Made by a program: the position numbers and the translations under genes. The notes under the pieces are model-generated. The model saw only the letters and a list, made by a program, of their open reading frames with translations, was not told where the DNA came from and did not search any database. Shown here one piece after another: positions 22,118-34,639 of a DNA stretch of 64,000 bases (positions are counted from its first letter, which is position 1; each line of letters opens with the position of its first letter). The stretch comes from Lobosporangium transversale (Eukaryota > Mortierellomycota > Mortierellomycetes > Mortierellales > Mortierellaceae). Location: positions 394,518-458,517 of the forward strand of contig NW_019029014.1 of assembly GCF_002105155.1 (NCBI RefSeq), written 5' to 3'.

Positions 22118-23638
22118 CTACAAGGTGAGTTTATCAGGAAAAGGTGCTGTGGCTGCTATAAGTCGTTCGCCCTCATAGTTATAATCTGGCGGTAAATCAT
22201 CTGCAAGGTCTGGGACAATGGGCTCCCGTTCCGGATATACTTCACGATAGAGTTGTTGTCGGGTACTCATGCTCATGCGAGTCGTATTTGAGTCTAGGAG
22301 AGTTGAATGGTCATCCTCTGTTCCATAATCTGGAGGCGTCACACCCTCAGGTGCAGGCTGGAATGACCACAATTCCTCTAGTATATTGCCGATCTGGAAG
22401 GGTGCCATGACTACTAATGGACGGATCGTAGAATCTGCAAACACAATAGTAAAGCGGATCCCATGACTGATTTTGATCCAATCTAAAGATTCACTTGGCA
22501 GTAGCTCGCTTGTTTTAAGCTCCAAATCTAATTCAATCGCAACCTCTCGACCCCATGCGGTCGTGAATTCCTCTTGATCTGGATTTTGAACTGTCACTTG
22601 TTTGCTCAGTACTCTAGCAGTATCGGTATCGACCTGAACTTCACTTTCGCTATCGCTGCGGAGTATATCCATTGATGGTGAGGTGGTCTCTATAATCGTT
22701 GAATGGCTATTCATTGTATGCAATGGTGAATAAGTTTATTTTTTTTCTGTTGGAGAGAGGAAGCTGGCGGCACATTAGATACTTTAAAAACAAACTTGCC
22801 TTTGACGCATGCGTCGCACAGAATCAGTGATCTTCTTTGCATTAAAAGTCACTTTCTCTATTTGAATGATATGCGCAAGGATCTCTTTCACTCCATATGT
22901 TTGGTGAAACGGATGCAAGTAGATGCTCAGACGGACTGTTGTTTCCTGGCAGCTAATAAATTTGGGAGCATATATTGAACATTCAAAATTTCCTGGACGC
23001 CTGGCGCCATATCGAACATTGGACGTATCCGAAGGTGGGACGTGGACTCGTTTGAGATAAAGAGGCTGCCTTTGAACTTTCCGTCGAGCAAATAGCCCTG
23101 TGGGCACTGCAAGGGTCACTAATTCGTATCCCCAGACAACAGCGCCTGATTTGAGTTTGGAACCTGCAGCTGAACTGGCAAGGTCGCCTGGAAGGGTAAT
23201 TCGAAATGGAAAAGAGTATTCACCTGGCAGATAGGGAGTCGTTGCGCTGATGACGTTGAATTCTGAGCGTGAGATCGTAACAGCTTCACTCTTCATCGTT
23301 ACCATGGTTGTACTGTAGGTAATGAAAGCTATTATTGTGATCGTTTAAAGTGGGAAAAATCGACGACACCCTGCTAAGTTTTCTCTTTTCTTGTTCCTCT
23401 TTCCCCATTATATTACGATCCTACGATTGTTCCATCATTGACCCCTACATATTGTCATTCATTTTATGATACCTGCTCCAACAAAGGCCACTAGTAATTG
23501 TTTTAGCTGAATAGCTTTTTGAACGCTTAGGCGGAGAGTTCCAGTGATTTCATGTTGGATAACTGTGCTGGGTGGACCAAGGAACTCGATTACATTGGGC
23601 TCCTTAGTATCCAGGACTGCTTCGATAGTGAACGACAT
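22118..23638 (-). CDS. Arrestin-like (alpha-arrestin) protein, copy B
   Basis: Three exons, 23638-23473, 23328-22800 and 22706-22118, join in frame to 427 aa. It starts MSFTIEAVLDTKEPNVIEFL, parallel to the start of copy A. It has the edge motif YLPGEYSFPFRITLPGDLAS and a second half with RRPGNFECSIYAPKFISCQE. Both copies share a block near LDWIKISHGIRFT (LDWLNISHIVRFT in A). The C-terminus contains PPDYGTED and DDLPPDYNYEGE, short Pro-Pro-x-Tyr-like motifs that could bind WW domains of an Rsp5-type ligase (inference). Intron 2 appears to be GC-AG: the donor is AG|gcaagt at 22799, and no GT donor nearby keeps the frame. The exon 2 start at 23328 is chosen because the nearer AG at 23313 breaks the frame. 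Confidence 0.72.
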
Positions 23639-24514
23639 TGGTTGGTTGAGAAATCTCCTTGCTAAACTATGATTGAAGTGCGATGAGCTATGCGCAGCAG
23701 GAAAAAAAAAAAAAAAAAAAAAAAAAAAAGACGCGTAAGGTGTGTAGCATCAAAAGTTGGTGGCGGTGGCAAACATAAAAATTTGGAATTGAGGCTCCTA
23801 ATGCATTGGAATGAATAAAATGAGGCGAATGAGACAAAAAGAGAGAGAAACCATGCGTTACCAACAGCTCACTGTTCTCATTGCCCGTTTTTCTTTTCCT
23901 TTTTCTTTTTCTTTTCTTTTCTTTTTTTTTTTTTAACGATGATACGAAGATATAAACAACACCCTGTCTGAGTTGAGTCACAAGAGAGATTTTGGTTTTT
24001 CTTGCCTTTCTTTCTTCAGTCGTTATTCACGCACCCAGAGGCATGAGCACACACAAAACATACATGGTACCACCAAATAATGCCCTAAAAGAAGATTAAG
24101 ATGATTGCGCGAAAATATAGTGTAAACAGGTACATACACAAATAGATTGTGAATGGGCATTTTACTGTTCTGGCTATTCCTGACAGTGTTCTTATCAATT
24201 GACTGAGAAAAGCAAGGATAAAAAATGTGTTGCATAAGGAGTTTGCTCCGGACCCAAGCCTTAAATGAGTGCAACAAAACTTGATAAACGACAGTACGAA
24301 GTTCATGATTGTCCATCAATCCAATTCACTCAATCCTAATCCAATCAAAATGATGCTTCTCAAACAGAAACACAATAAAGCAAAGTTGCTTTATTTCCTC
24401 TGCAGCCATGTGCCATGTGGGTAAGACTTCTCCTTTCATTTCAACGGGCGCTTAAAACGAAAGCATTCATTTTCCGGGATTGGAGTGTATTGACATTAAG
24501 CTAATGAACGTTGC

Positions 24515-24547
<33 letters not shown>

Positions 24548-24741
24548 TGCTAATTTACACAAAAATTAAGAAAAGGCTTTGACTTCATTGATGACAAAGT
24601 TCTAGTCTAAATGAGGGATGGGCGTTTTTTAGAGTATCATTCATTATCTGTTTCATTCATGTAGTTTTTTTTTATCGTTGAATTCAAGCTTTTATTTAAA
24701 AAAGGGAATCGTTAAGACAGTTATTCATCATATTTGTTTTA
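23639..24741. other. Intergenic, no gene seen
   Basis: Holds an A-run at 23702-23728, a T-rich (ttttc)n tract at about 23889-23934 and a T-run at 24518-24541. Minus-strand frames at 24085-24319 are hydrophobic but lack splice or start context. No RNA gene seen. Confidence 0.45.
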
Positions 24742-25845
24742 TTATATAGCACGCCTTCCATCCCGCCTGTCCACCCCTCTATTTTTACTGTCCAAACTTC
24801 TTCTCCTCCTTTGCAAAGGTGGTGAATTGGGATCTGGTCCTCCAGTAGCGCCTCTCATGTTCGCATCGAGTTCCTCAGGGCTCGGCCCAGTACCCTTCAT
24901 ATTCCCGAACCCATCTCCAGGATAATAGTCGTACGGGTATCCTGGCATGTTTGCTAGCCGCAATGATGTACTGGCAACTTCAGGGGGTAGACCACCTTGT
25001 GGAACTTTTCCTGTAATCTTGATGTCAGCACAGCTCATATAGTACTCTGGTACCGCTCCCACAGCACCAGTCCAACTCCATGCTGACGTGACGAAGGGCA
25101 AAAAAAAAAAAGACATGGAAAAGGAAAGGGGAGGGCAAAGCGAAAATTAATCACAAATAATTGTCTCACATTTATAAACCATATTGTAATCATGCTTTGG
25201 TTTGCTTTTTTCGCCTTTTTAATTTACCAAAGATACAGTTATCACAGGAAGGCAAGTTATCTGGTAGCTTGACAGGCCATTCATAAAGCAGGTCGGGACA
25301 GGATTTGTGGTACCGTGCAAAGACTCCGAAAGTCTTTCCTTGATCATAACTTAAACTAAACTCACACAATCCTCCTGAGTGGCGTGCCTGATCCGATGTT
25401 GGCAACGGAGTTGGTTGTCCAGGCAACCCAAACTCAGAACTAGCAAAACGAACGTTGACAATCTGACCTGCCTCAAACGTTTGAGTGATTTGTTTGTCTG
25501 GAGGGTAGTTTCCACAGGGAAATATTTTCCTGCCACCAGCACACCCATCGTACAAAGGTGCATTGGTACAATCATGATCTAGGAACTCTCTAACGGATGG
25601 TTTTGTTTTTAAATATGATAGTAACAGTAAAGAGGTTCAGTCAAAATATCACGGACTCATTGATAAAGGATCAGAAAAGTTGAGCAAAAAGAAATTATTT
25701 CCTATCATTTCACTTACGCGTTTGGGTTTGCAGGATGTCCTCTTGGTAATGGATATATCATTGTCACATGTGCGTTGACGTGGTGCAAGAAAGTTGCAAC
25801 CATCAAACTGCTTGCGAGTACAAGGCTCCACCTGTTGCGGAGCAT
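24742..25845 (-). CDS. LPMO-like secreted copper protein, copy 1
   Basis: Three exons, 25845-25718, 25589-25228 and 25082-24742, join in frame to 276 aa. A signal peptide (MLRNRWSLVLASSLMVATF to NA) leaves an N-terminal His, HVTMIYPLPRGHP, the first ligand of a copper histidine brace. Downstream are FPCGNYPPDKQ, an Ala-Arg-His-Ser-Gly-Gly segment with the likely second His, CEFSLSYDQGKTFGV, CPDLLYEWPVKLP and NCIFAWSWTGAVG followed by YYMSCADIKIT. This is the pattern of lytic polysaccharide monooxygenases acting on chitin or glucans; the exact AA family is not assigned. The C-terminal 90 residues are Pro/Gly-rich and end in a very basic tail (RRRRSLDSKNRGVDRRDGRR). A paralogue lies at 36317-37156. 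Confidence 0.75.
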
Positions 25846-26448
25846 TAGCTTTTTGTGTTGTGGAAGCATATTTTTGTGTGTGTATATGTATATGTATATC
25901 AAGTAACAACAAGGGGCTAGTTCGTCAATGATTCTATTAAAGAGAGAAGAAACAAAAAAAAAAAAAAAGAAAATCCATTTTATGATTTTCACTGTCCTTT
26001 TATGTCAAGACTTGGGCGAAGCCTTATTCTTTATTTCTTTTCGTCATTTGATCAAGATCGCGCTGCTAATGGACATTGTTCTATTTACTGTGGTCTTTTT
26101 TTTTTTTTTTTTTTTTTTGTTTGGACATAGCCAAAGGCTCCGCCCTGCGTAGAGTCCCGCGGAGTGGTCACTCTCTCAAAATAGGGGCCTCTTCATTATC
26201 TCAGCCCAGCAGCCCAAATCGTGAAAGGGAAACATGCACTCAGGTGCAGCGCATGAATGAAAAACATGTCGATGAGGACAAAAAAGGACAAAAAAGGACT
26301 TGCATGAATAAAGGAAAAACTACCTTTGTATATATACTTATGCGTTGTGTTGTTTATTACGAAGTTCCAAATTCTAGATCGATGATTTCCCAAGTTTTAT
26401 CTAAATCACATAGTATGTACGTACTCAAAACTCGACTCTTTTTCATAG
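25846..26448. other. Intergenic, no gene seen
   Basis: Spacer between the LPMO-like start and the MCCA stop, with a T-run at about 26097-26118. Some upstream ATGs extend the LPMO frame, but only the one at 25845 gives a clean signal peptide. Confidence 0.5.
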
Positions 26449-29400
26449 TTATGCCTCCTTGGCGCCTTCAGCTTCTTCGAATGCAATAAGTGACTTGTTC
26501 TCTGCAACCATTTCACCAACGTTGAAGTACACATGAGAGATAACACCGTCAATAGGCGACTTGATGACATGCTGAATTTTCGAGAGATATAAAAAAGATT
26601 TGGAAGGTTTGTTAGATATTCAAGCAAAAAGGAAGAAAAGCAAAAAAAACACAAAAGAAAACACTAACAGTAAAAAAATCATTACCTCCATCTTCATAGC
26701 TTCCAAAATGACCAAATTCTGACCCTTGATGACCTTATCGCCAGGTTTGCACATGACTTGTGAAATCTTGCAGGGCATGGGTGTGCGTAAACTTCCAGCC
26801 TTCTCCTCCTTGCCAACTGTCAAGAATTTGGGCTGAGGAATATCCAATGTGACCTTGCCCTCCTCTGCAAAGACTACGACCTGATCACCTTCCTGAACAA
26901 TACTGGTCTTGTAACGACGATTCTCAATCTCGGCAAGGATACTACTCTCACCGGCTAACTTGGCCATGACCTTATTAAAGACTGTGGTCTTGTTGGGAGT
27001 CTGTACACGAACATTGTAGGTTCCATCTCTGTTGAACTCGACAGCGACTTTTACATCCTGATCCTCGAGTTTGAATGCCAAGTTCTGCTCGCTCAGTTGA
27101 TTTAAGCGCAATCCAGAGTTGAGAGTAAATGGTGAGGTTGCGTCCTCAGCAGCCAAGGCAGCCTGCTTTGAAGCCTCTAAATCCCTCAGCACCATAGACA
27201 ACGAGGCCTGAGCGACTGTGGCAGGATCAAGGGGAGGAGCCGGCTTGAACATATCGCTCTCGTATTTCTTGATGAATCCAGTCTCAACATCTCCAGCAAT
27301 GAATGCAGGATGAGCAGCAAGGGTCTTCAAGAACTCAATGTTGGTGTTCAGTCCTACAACCTCATACTCGCTCAAGGCCTTTCTTAAGATACGAAGGGCA
27401 GCAGTTCTGTTTTCACCATGGACAACCAATTTGGCAATCATGGGGTCGTAGTGAACCGAAATCTCATCTCCTTGCACAAAGCCAGTTTCCAGACGCACAC
27501 TCTCAGAAGCATCAGGAGTCTTGACATGCAACAGAGGACCGACATCGGGCAAGAAGTTGTTGGCAGGGTTCTCAGCATAAATACGAGCTTCGAAAGCCCA
27601 GCCGTCCTTCTTGAGGTCTTCCTGAAGCTTGGGCAACCTGTTTCCGGCAGCGATCTCGAGCTGCCACTGAACAAGATCGGTGTTTGTAATCATCTCTGTG
27701 ATAGGATGCTCAACCTGAAGACGTGTATTCATCTCCATAAAGTAGAATTTTTGATCTGTGTTATCCATGATGAACTCGACTGTCCCTGCACCGACATAGT
27801 TGACGGCCTTGGCTGCAGCCACAGCCTTCTCACCCAGCTCACGTCTAAGCTCTTCTGAAAGACCAGGCTAAAAAAAGACAAAGCAAGGAAGGTTTCTCTT
27901 TAGGGTGATGTTTCTTCTCCATCGCCAATGATACAATGCATACCCATAACCCATTTAGGGGGAGATAGTTTTTTCCCCTTCCACAATATGGACCTACAGC
28001 AGGAGCCTCCTCAAGAATCTTTTGATGTCTTCGCTGAACACTGCAATCGCGCTCAAAGAGGTAGACGGCATTTCCGAGGGTATCTGCAAATACTTGGACT
28101 TCAACGTGACGAGGAGTGACCAAGTATTTTTCAATGAGACTAAAAATCAAAAAATGGGACAGTTGACATTGAAGAATTAATACATATAAACAATCAAACT
28201 ATATGAAAGCAAAAGAAAAGGAAAAAAATAAAGAAAAGAAAAAAAAATGTTGACCTTTCATCAACTTACACCTTATCATCACTAAATGACTTCATGGCCT
28301 CACGTCTTGAGCTTTCTAACATGATCTCGAAATCTTCAGGGGTCTCGACGATACGCATACCCTTTCCTCCACCACCCTTGATAGCTTTGATCAAGACAGG
28401 GTATCCGATCTTGTCTGCTTCGGCCTTCAGGAAAGCAACATCCTGGTTATCGCCGTGGTATCCAGGGACAACGGGGACCTTGGCAGCTTCCATAATGAAT
28501 TTGGACTCGCTCTTTGATCCCATGGAGGTCATGGCACTGGCAGGGGGTCCAATGAAGGTGATCTTCTCTTGGGCTAGGCGATCCGCAAATCCAGGGTTCT
28601 CGGACAAGAAACCATAGCCAGGATGGATGGCCTACATAGTGTTATGGAATATATGCATACAAAAAAAATAGGGGTTGTGGTTGTGTATGAGATTCATCGG
28701 ATGTACAAAAATCAAATGAAATGTGGAGGTGGATTGGTTAAGTGTATAAAGTGTCAATAAGCTCTTTTATGATTTGACTTTTATTTTAAGTAGCGTACGA
28801 AAAAAAAAAAAAAAAAAAAAAAACCAGTACCTGTGCTCCACTTTTTCTTGCAATCTCAATAATTTTATCAACCTTCAAATAGCTCTCGGCAGAAGGCGCT
28901 GGTCCGATATTGTAGGCCTCATCCGCCTAAATAAGCGAGAAGAAAAAAAAAAAGTGAGAAATCGAAGTATTGAGGATTCCATTGTTTATTATTATTAATA
29001 TTATTTTTTTTCCGAGAAAGAAAAAAAAAAGCAATTGAGAGAAAGATAGGGGGTCGTGAGAATTTTTTACCATTTTAACATGAAGAGCATTCCTGTCAGC
29101 ATCGCTGAAGACTGCAACTGTCTTGATTCCAAGCTTTTTAGCAGTTTTCATGATTCTGCAAGCGATTTCACCACTAAAGAACAAAAAACAGATCAAACAA
29201 GTTAAAAAAGTGAGCATGCGGGTCAGTTCTTGACCTATACGGCTTTCCTTCTAAAGTGTTAAATATATTTGGATCAGATAAACAAAAGACAACCAAACAA
29301 TGCGTTCAACATACCGGTTGGCAATGAGGATCTTGTCAAATAAAGGCTTGCGCTCTAATGTTCGGAATGAGATGTAAAAAAAAAAAAACCATTAGGCGTG

Positions 29401-29645
29401 CATTATGCATTGTGGAATTAGAGCTGATGAACAGACATCAGATGTCGAATGTCATTAGGCTGATCGCCATGACAAACGCAAAGATCCCCCCTGGATAGCC
29501 TGAGACATTAATGTAAAGGAGAAAGGGAAAGAGTACCAATTTCTGTAGTGTACCAACGGAAAGGAGTCCTTGAAATTGGGTTGACAGATGTTCCCCAGCG
29601 CATGCGAAGCGCTGCTCTGTTAGCAGACAGCATGAAGGCAGACAT
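26449..29645 (-). CDS. MCCA: Methylcrotonyl-CoA carboxylase alpha (biotin-carboxylase) subunit, mitochondrial
   Basis: Carboxylates biotin with ATP and bicarbonate for leucine catabolism in the mitochondrial matrix. Eight exons join exactly: 29645-29537, 29354-29315, 29173-29071, 28926-28831, 28631-28270, 28139-27998, 27867-26686 and 26571-26449, giving 718 aa, the usual MCCA length. Residues 1-36 are a typical import presequence ([18 protein letters not shown]). Then come [16 protein letters not shown], the Gly-rich ATP-grasp loop [29 protein letters not shown], the catalytic [16 protein letters not shown], and a C-terminal biotinyl domain with EAMKME, split by the last intron (biotinylated Lys near 676). 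Pyruvate, propionyl-CoA and acetyl-CoA carboxylases are less likely, given the length and lack of a carboxyltransferase part. The beta subunit is not in the window. Confidence 0.94.
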
Positions 29646-29956
29646 GATGTGTAAGTGGATGGAACTGATTGCCAGAAGAGAAGAGAGAGAGTGGAGAAAT
29701 AAAATACACAATGGACAGAAAGAGAGAGAGGGGAAGGCAGTGGAGGGTGAGAAAAAAAATGTAAAGTGGGGAAACTTATGGCCAAATGGTGTTTCGTCTC
29801 CAAAATTCCCACGCACCCTAAATGTCCGTAGTCCACGTGATACGTGTTTATTATTATATACATGTATATGTATTTACAAGTTAGTAAAAATAGCAAATTT
29901 TATTAAGGATACGGAACAAATTATAACAAATGGGAGTGGAGCCTTCTTTTTTTCGT

Positions 29957-30754
29957 CTATTCTATCTTCTTGGAAACTGGTTTTGAAAAGTAAAAGAGGT
30001 TGACAGAACGCAACCACTGTTTAGCAAGGATGAGCCACCAAGCGACATTCATAAGAAACATGGTAGTTGTAGTGATTGTATATTTCTTGCCGATGTGAAA
30101 AGGAGCCTGGTACCAGGACATGCCCAACTTTGCGCCAATTGCAACACCCATCCACCAGTTCCCAAAGATTCTGCACCAAAAGTAAGTCACCAACAAAGCT
30201 GTGTCAATAAAACGCTTCAATTTTGAATTGTTAAATGTACGACCTCGACTCTGAAGAACCCAACGGAAGTGCAGGATTGGCGTGCTCATGTTCATAAGGG
30301 AGAGCATTCCGATGAAGTAGGGTCCTGGATTGTCGATCGTGAGTGCATACAGATAATAGACAGATCCAAGAATGACAGAGATATGATGAAATAGAATCAA
30401 ATTGCTCCCCACACCGAAACGTATACGTTGATAAAACTCAAATGCTGTATCTTGTGTAAGATAACCAAGTTCCAATCCAACTAAAAAGGGTGTCAATGGG
30501 GTCTTGTAAGTCGAGAGGTCGTTCTTGGTCCAGTCTACGGTCAAGAGGAGATAAAGGCCAGTGAAGGTCATGATGGTTGAATGTACAGAGGCAACAATCT
30601 TGTTGTACAAATGGTAGTGCTTTTGTGTATCAGCCTTGGGAGGCAGAATGTTCTTGACCCACCGTAGTCTGCCAAGGATAGTGAACAACAGCGGGTAGAG
30701 CGTCAGAGCTCCGATAAGTGATGGCGGAACATGTGGTGAAGTGAGAATGTCCAT
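29957..30754 (-). CDS. TLC-domain (TRAM/LAG1/CLN8) membrane protein
   Basis: Single-exon gene of 265 aa with a true ATG at 30754. About six or seven hydrophobic segments follow a short N-terminus. The block LILFHHISVILGSVYYLYAL has the paired His typical of TLC proteins, and the region around FIGMLSLMNMSTPILHFRWVL is also family-like. The spacing fits TLCD/TMEM136-like proteins rather than ceramide synthase, because a homeobox-like part and the Lag1p motif are missing. The C-terminus is basic (KPVSKKIE). The likely location is the ER or plasma membrane, with a role in lipid handling inferred from the family. It is tandem with MCCA on the same strand, 311 bp apart. Confidence 0.8.
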   Translation of the reverse strand: MDILTSPHVPPSLIGALTLYPLLFTILGRLRWVKNILPPKADTQKHYHLYNKIVASVHSTIMTFTGLYLLLTVDWTKNDLSTYKTPLTPFLVGLELGYLTQDTAFEFYQRIRFGVGSNLILFHHISVILGSVYYLYALTIDNPGPYFIGMLSLMNMSTPILHFRWVLQSRGRTFNNSKLKRFIDTALLVTYFWCRIFGNWWMGVAIGAKLGMSWYQAPFHIGKKYTITTTTMFLMNVAWWLILAKQWLRSVNLFYFSKPVSKKIE

Positions 30755-31791
30755 AGTTCCTAATCCAACAAGCGAAACAAACTAAGAGAAGTGTATTGTT
30801 ATGAGAATAGGGTTGTTTGAGGAAGGGAAAAGAAGGAAGAAAGAAAGAAAGAGATGAAAGGAGAATGAAGGGTGTTAAAAAAAGAAACAAAGTAATGAAA
30901 GTGGAATGAGGTGATGCCGACAATGATGTTGATGAGATTTCTTAGGATAGTATCTTTTTGTGGAAAAAGACCAGCAAGTGGAGTCCAAGTAATCTGTTGA
31001 CAATTAATATTTCAGTATTTTAGCTTACCAATTTGCAAAAATAATTTTTCTTTTGTAGTGGCGGACAAGCCATTTATCCGTTGAACAAGAACTCCGCCGT
31101 GTCCACAGCCTGAACCCCTTGGCATTCCACACATGGATATATAAATATATCTTGCACCTGCGGAATGATTTACTATTCTACCCTTTACCAGACAGAAAGG
31201 AATCTCAGATCGATGTCGTATCGCAGAAGATACAGTGAGGTCTTAATGAGAATCCATCTGATTGATGAATAAAAACAAGCGCACCACCCCTTGTCTGTCC
31301 ATTTTTCATGATGGCCAATGCCCCTTATTTGTTCCTTCCTTTGTTTTATTTTCTTTTTCCTCACAGATCAATCTTCTTCCCTTTTACCCCAATATATATT
31401 TGGGTTAAAAAAAATGCCTTGCGAGCCGATAAACTTTATTATAACGAAGTTATACACATTCCTCCTACATGTACGCAGTAGGGATTGATTGATTACTTCT
31501 CTTCTCTCTCGATTAAACTGCCCTTTGGGTTTAGTTGTTACCGTCTATTGACAACTATACACTTCGCCTCTTGTTGAGAGGTCAAAATTCTTGAACATTG
31601 CCCTCGCAAGATCTTTTTCTTTATCGGGTTAATCACGTGAGTACAGACGTATATAAATAAGATTCAGATGCATCCAATGCGTTTCAAGTTTCAAGCTGCG
31701 CGGATCAATTCTTTTCTCCTTTGAGAAACTAATTCATCCACTTTGCTGTTGCATTTATACATCTCATTGTTTTATTTTATTTTATCTTATA
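30755..31791. other. Divergent promoter region (TLC gene / RPB9)
   Basis: Minus-strand pyrimidine-rich leader for the TLC gene at about 30785-30900 and pyrimidine-rich segments at 31318-31390 and 31500-31530. T/A-rich (tttta)n near 31768-31785 lies directly before the RPB9 start. No other gene seen. Confidence 0.45.
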
Positions 31792-32090
31792 ATGCCTTCC
31801 TTCATTTACTGTTCAGAATGGTAAGGTTTTAGATGAAGTAAAATAATTGGTCAATATGAAGAGATCTGGTCATTTTTATTTACTTTTCTATTTTAATTCT
31901 TATTGCTCGATTGGTTTAAAAGCAACAACTTGTTGTACCCGAGAGAAGATAGATCAAATCCAGATGTCCGAAGCAGGAGTTTGATGTTCGCTTGCAGGAA
32001 TTGTGACTACCAGGAGAAGGCTGACAATAATTGTGTTTACAGGAATGAAATTCTTCATGCACCAGCGTAATGTCAATATACACTTAGCAG

Positions 32091-32123
<33 letters not shown>

Positions 32124-32500
32124 AGCGTGTTGTCAAGGAGGAAAAAAAAAAAAAAAAAAAGGATTCACTCTTTTGTTCTAACATTGAAAATGATGAACTT
32201 GGGATTTTCTGATAGTGAACAAACTCTTCTCGTTCAGGATTTGAGCACCGATCCAACATTGGTAACCTTTGTTTTCTTTTTGTTTGACACGTCGTTTTGC
32301 ATATTGTTCAAGGATAGAGTATTTTAACGCTTTCCTATCCAAACGGGGGGTACATATCCCAGCCACGAACTAGGACGAGATGCGCAAAATGTGGACACGA
32401 GGAAGCAGTGTTTTTCCAGGCTCAGGGCGGAGCAGAAATGAAGATGACATTGTTCTACATCTGTTGTAACAAAGCCTGTGGACATCGTTGGTTCTCATAA
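31792..32500 (+). CDS. RPB9: DNA-directed RNA polymerase II subunit Rpb9
   Basis: Zinc-ribbon subunit of RNA polymerase II, needed for start-site choice and proofreading with TFIIS. Four exons, 31792-31820, 31923-32066, 32216-32261 and 32363-32500, join in frame to 118 aa (yeast 122). The N-terminal ribbon reads [19 protein letters not shown], with CSEC and a later CRNC pair. The linker is [18 protein letters not shown]. The C-terminal ribbon has [13 protein letters not shown] and a final pair in [13 protein letters not shown]. The 46 nt third exon is missed by simple ORF scans; the frame and family conservation fix both its borders. Intron 2 holds two poly-A runs. Confidence 0.96.
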
Positions 32501-33820
32501 GCAATTCGAAGAAACTAGAGACAGAACGCAACAACAACAACAAAAAAAGCAAATGGCAGAGGCAGAGATAGAGTCAGAGGTAGAGGCAAACAGTCATTTT
32601 TCAATCCAGCTCGATCACCAAACTCTACTGTAACGGATTTTCTTTAGAAATATCAGAGCCTAAACCACCCACAACATTGATCAGCAATAATAAAGGGAAA
32701 AAAAAAAAAAAAAAAAATCCGTAAGAATATTGCAAACAGGAAAAAAGTCTAGATTGTGAATATAGAAGGGATGAAGAGACGAATGGACGTAGTGTTCTCT
32801 ATAGCAGACAAGTAATGTGCTCCTTGAGAATCCTTTCAAAAGCCTTTTTAGTTCTTTTGTTTTCTAATCATTTAATAGAAAGAAAACTAACGATATCAAA
32901 AAACATATCTAACATGACACACTTCCAGTCAAAATAATTTACTTCCTTAAAAGATATTTAATCCTCAGGATTCCATTGACTCTGAAGAAGTGTATGATGT
33001 TCCTTGACCTTATCTTCTCAGTCAACCTCATTTCGCGGTCCAAATTCAAGAAAAACATGGCTGTCTCAGCCGTCAACACTTTTCATTCTCGTTCACACCC
33101 CTCCTTAATGTTGTTGTATACGGCTGAGTCCAGACCTTTAAGCTTGAATTCGGTGTCCCAATATAGTTAATTGCCCTACAAATTATACTTGTTAGTAACA
33201 TGGCGCTCGTTCCATGAGATCATCAGTATGATATATAAACAAGTGCCAATCTACAAGAAGTTGTTTGTGCTCTTGGAAGCCAGCTTCGTAGTTATATCAT
33301 TAACAACGCGTGCTGATTGGCACTTGACTTCCAAGAAAAGGCTCCAATATTCACTCCATCTACATCATACTCCTACTTTTCGAATGCCTCGGGGTCGATA
33401 TGAGGAGCTAGAGTGGTTGCCTTTGAGTCCTTGGATACACTAAAAGGAGCTGTGACCATAGATTATGATAGACAATGAGAAAAGGTCTTTAGCATAAAAT
33501 GAAACGCAAACTGGAGATAATCGAAGATTGGTGGAACGTAATTAAAGTTTAATACATGCCTTCTTCCAGCATTTGTCGCAGCTATGGCTTTGGACAACAT
33601 TAGCAGCGGTATTGGCAGCGCAATAGGATATAATGCAAAGTAAGAAGAGGAACCAAACATTAAATAGCAGAGTAGTGGTGGAAGTTGCAGGTAATGCTAA
33701 TCATGTTTAGTAAAATGCATCTGAAGGAACAGAGTAAATTCTGCTGCAAATCTGAACGTTTTCTGGGGTTAATGGCAATTTGTTTTTGAGGCGCTCTCCT
33801 CTTTTACATCCTAGTTCTAC
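32501..33820. other. Gene-poor stretch with weak ORFs
   Basis: A-run at 32699-32717. Two + strand frames, 32976-33170 and 33171-33443, abut in different frames and look like decayed coding sequence (for example YKQVPIYKKLFVLLEASF), but no family is recognised. Nothing else supported. Confidence 0.35.
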
Positions 33821-33821
33821 T

Positions 33822-34213
33822 TGAAACTGCCTGCGTAGCAGCAGCAACGAGCTCGTTTTCGCAGATAGTTGACTGCAAATTCAACAAATGCTTATTTTAA
33901 ATGAAGATGATCTTCTTTTAGTACCTGAAATAGGGTTACTCATAGTACGCAATAATGGCGGCAAATGATAGTATCCTGCCTTGATTACAACCTCCTTCAT
34001 GATGTCCTTTCGTTCTTGTGAGGAGGTTTTTGACAGCCGTTAGAACACGTTCATTTTTACCGACTCGTTTGATTGCCTCAATCGCTCCAAGACACCATTC
34101 TAAAGGCCATAAAGCCGGGCCATATTCAACTCATCAGAGAAGTCGGTCCAAGCCTTTAGCGTAATTTCACAAGTAGGTATTGATTTCAAATACTCGGTTT
34201 GCTCTGCGTTCAT
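33822..34213 (-). pseudogene. Decayed gene copy 1 of a local family
   Basis: ATG at 34213 reads MNAEQTEYLKSIPTCEITLK and then AWTDFSDELN. The frame then breaks, and coding continues one frame over as LEWCLGAIEAIKRVGKNERV and KDIMKEVVIKAGYYHLPPLL. A probable donor (gtacta) near 33926 and a last exon (CENELVAAATQAVSSRTRM) end near 33805. The shift between frames and an in-frame stop in the first frame indicate a pseudogene. It shares sequence with the second copy at 34640-34827. The function of the parent family is unknown; the look is all-helical. Confidence 0.45.
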
Positions 34214-34639
34214 GATGACTCTAGCACTAAAGATCTAACCGGGTCTTTAGAGCTGTGAAATAGAGTTTTGAGCAAAGTTAGGTTTAGAAGATCGTGTTGT
34301 TGTCAAAGGAACAAAGGAGAGGAACATGAACTGCGCCAGCGCAGTAAAATACGAAAAGTATATAGGCCACGAAGAAAAGGGTGCTAATTTTTTTTACAAA
34401 AATATTTTCAGTTGAAACCACTAGCTCTTATGGGTGCATTCACGCCTTTTTTTTGAAATTTACCATCTTCAACAGTATTTCACACCTTATGAGGCTTCCA
34501 GACGTCCTTCAAAAGAGATGTAGCCGTCAGAATACCGTTGAATTGGAAGCAACATAAATCTTCAGAGTATTCGATGTTTCCCAGAAAACCTAGGCATTAG
34601 TTATGATCTACATTATAATATGTTTTTATCCTTGTGAAA

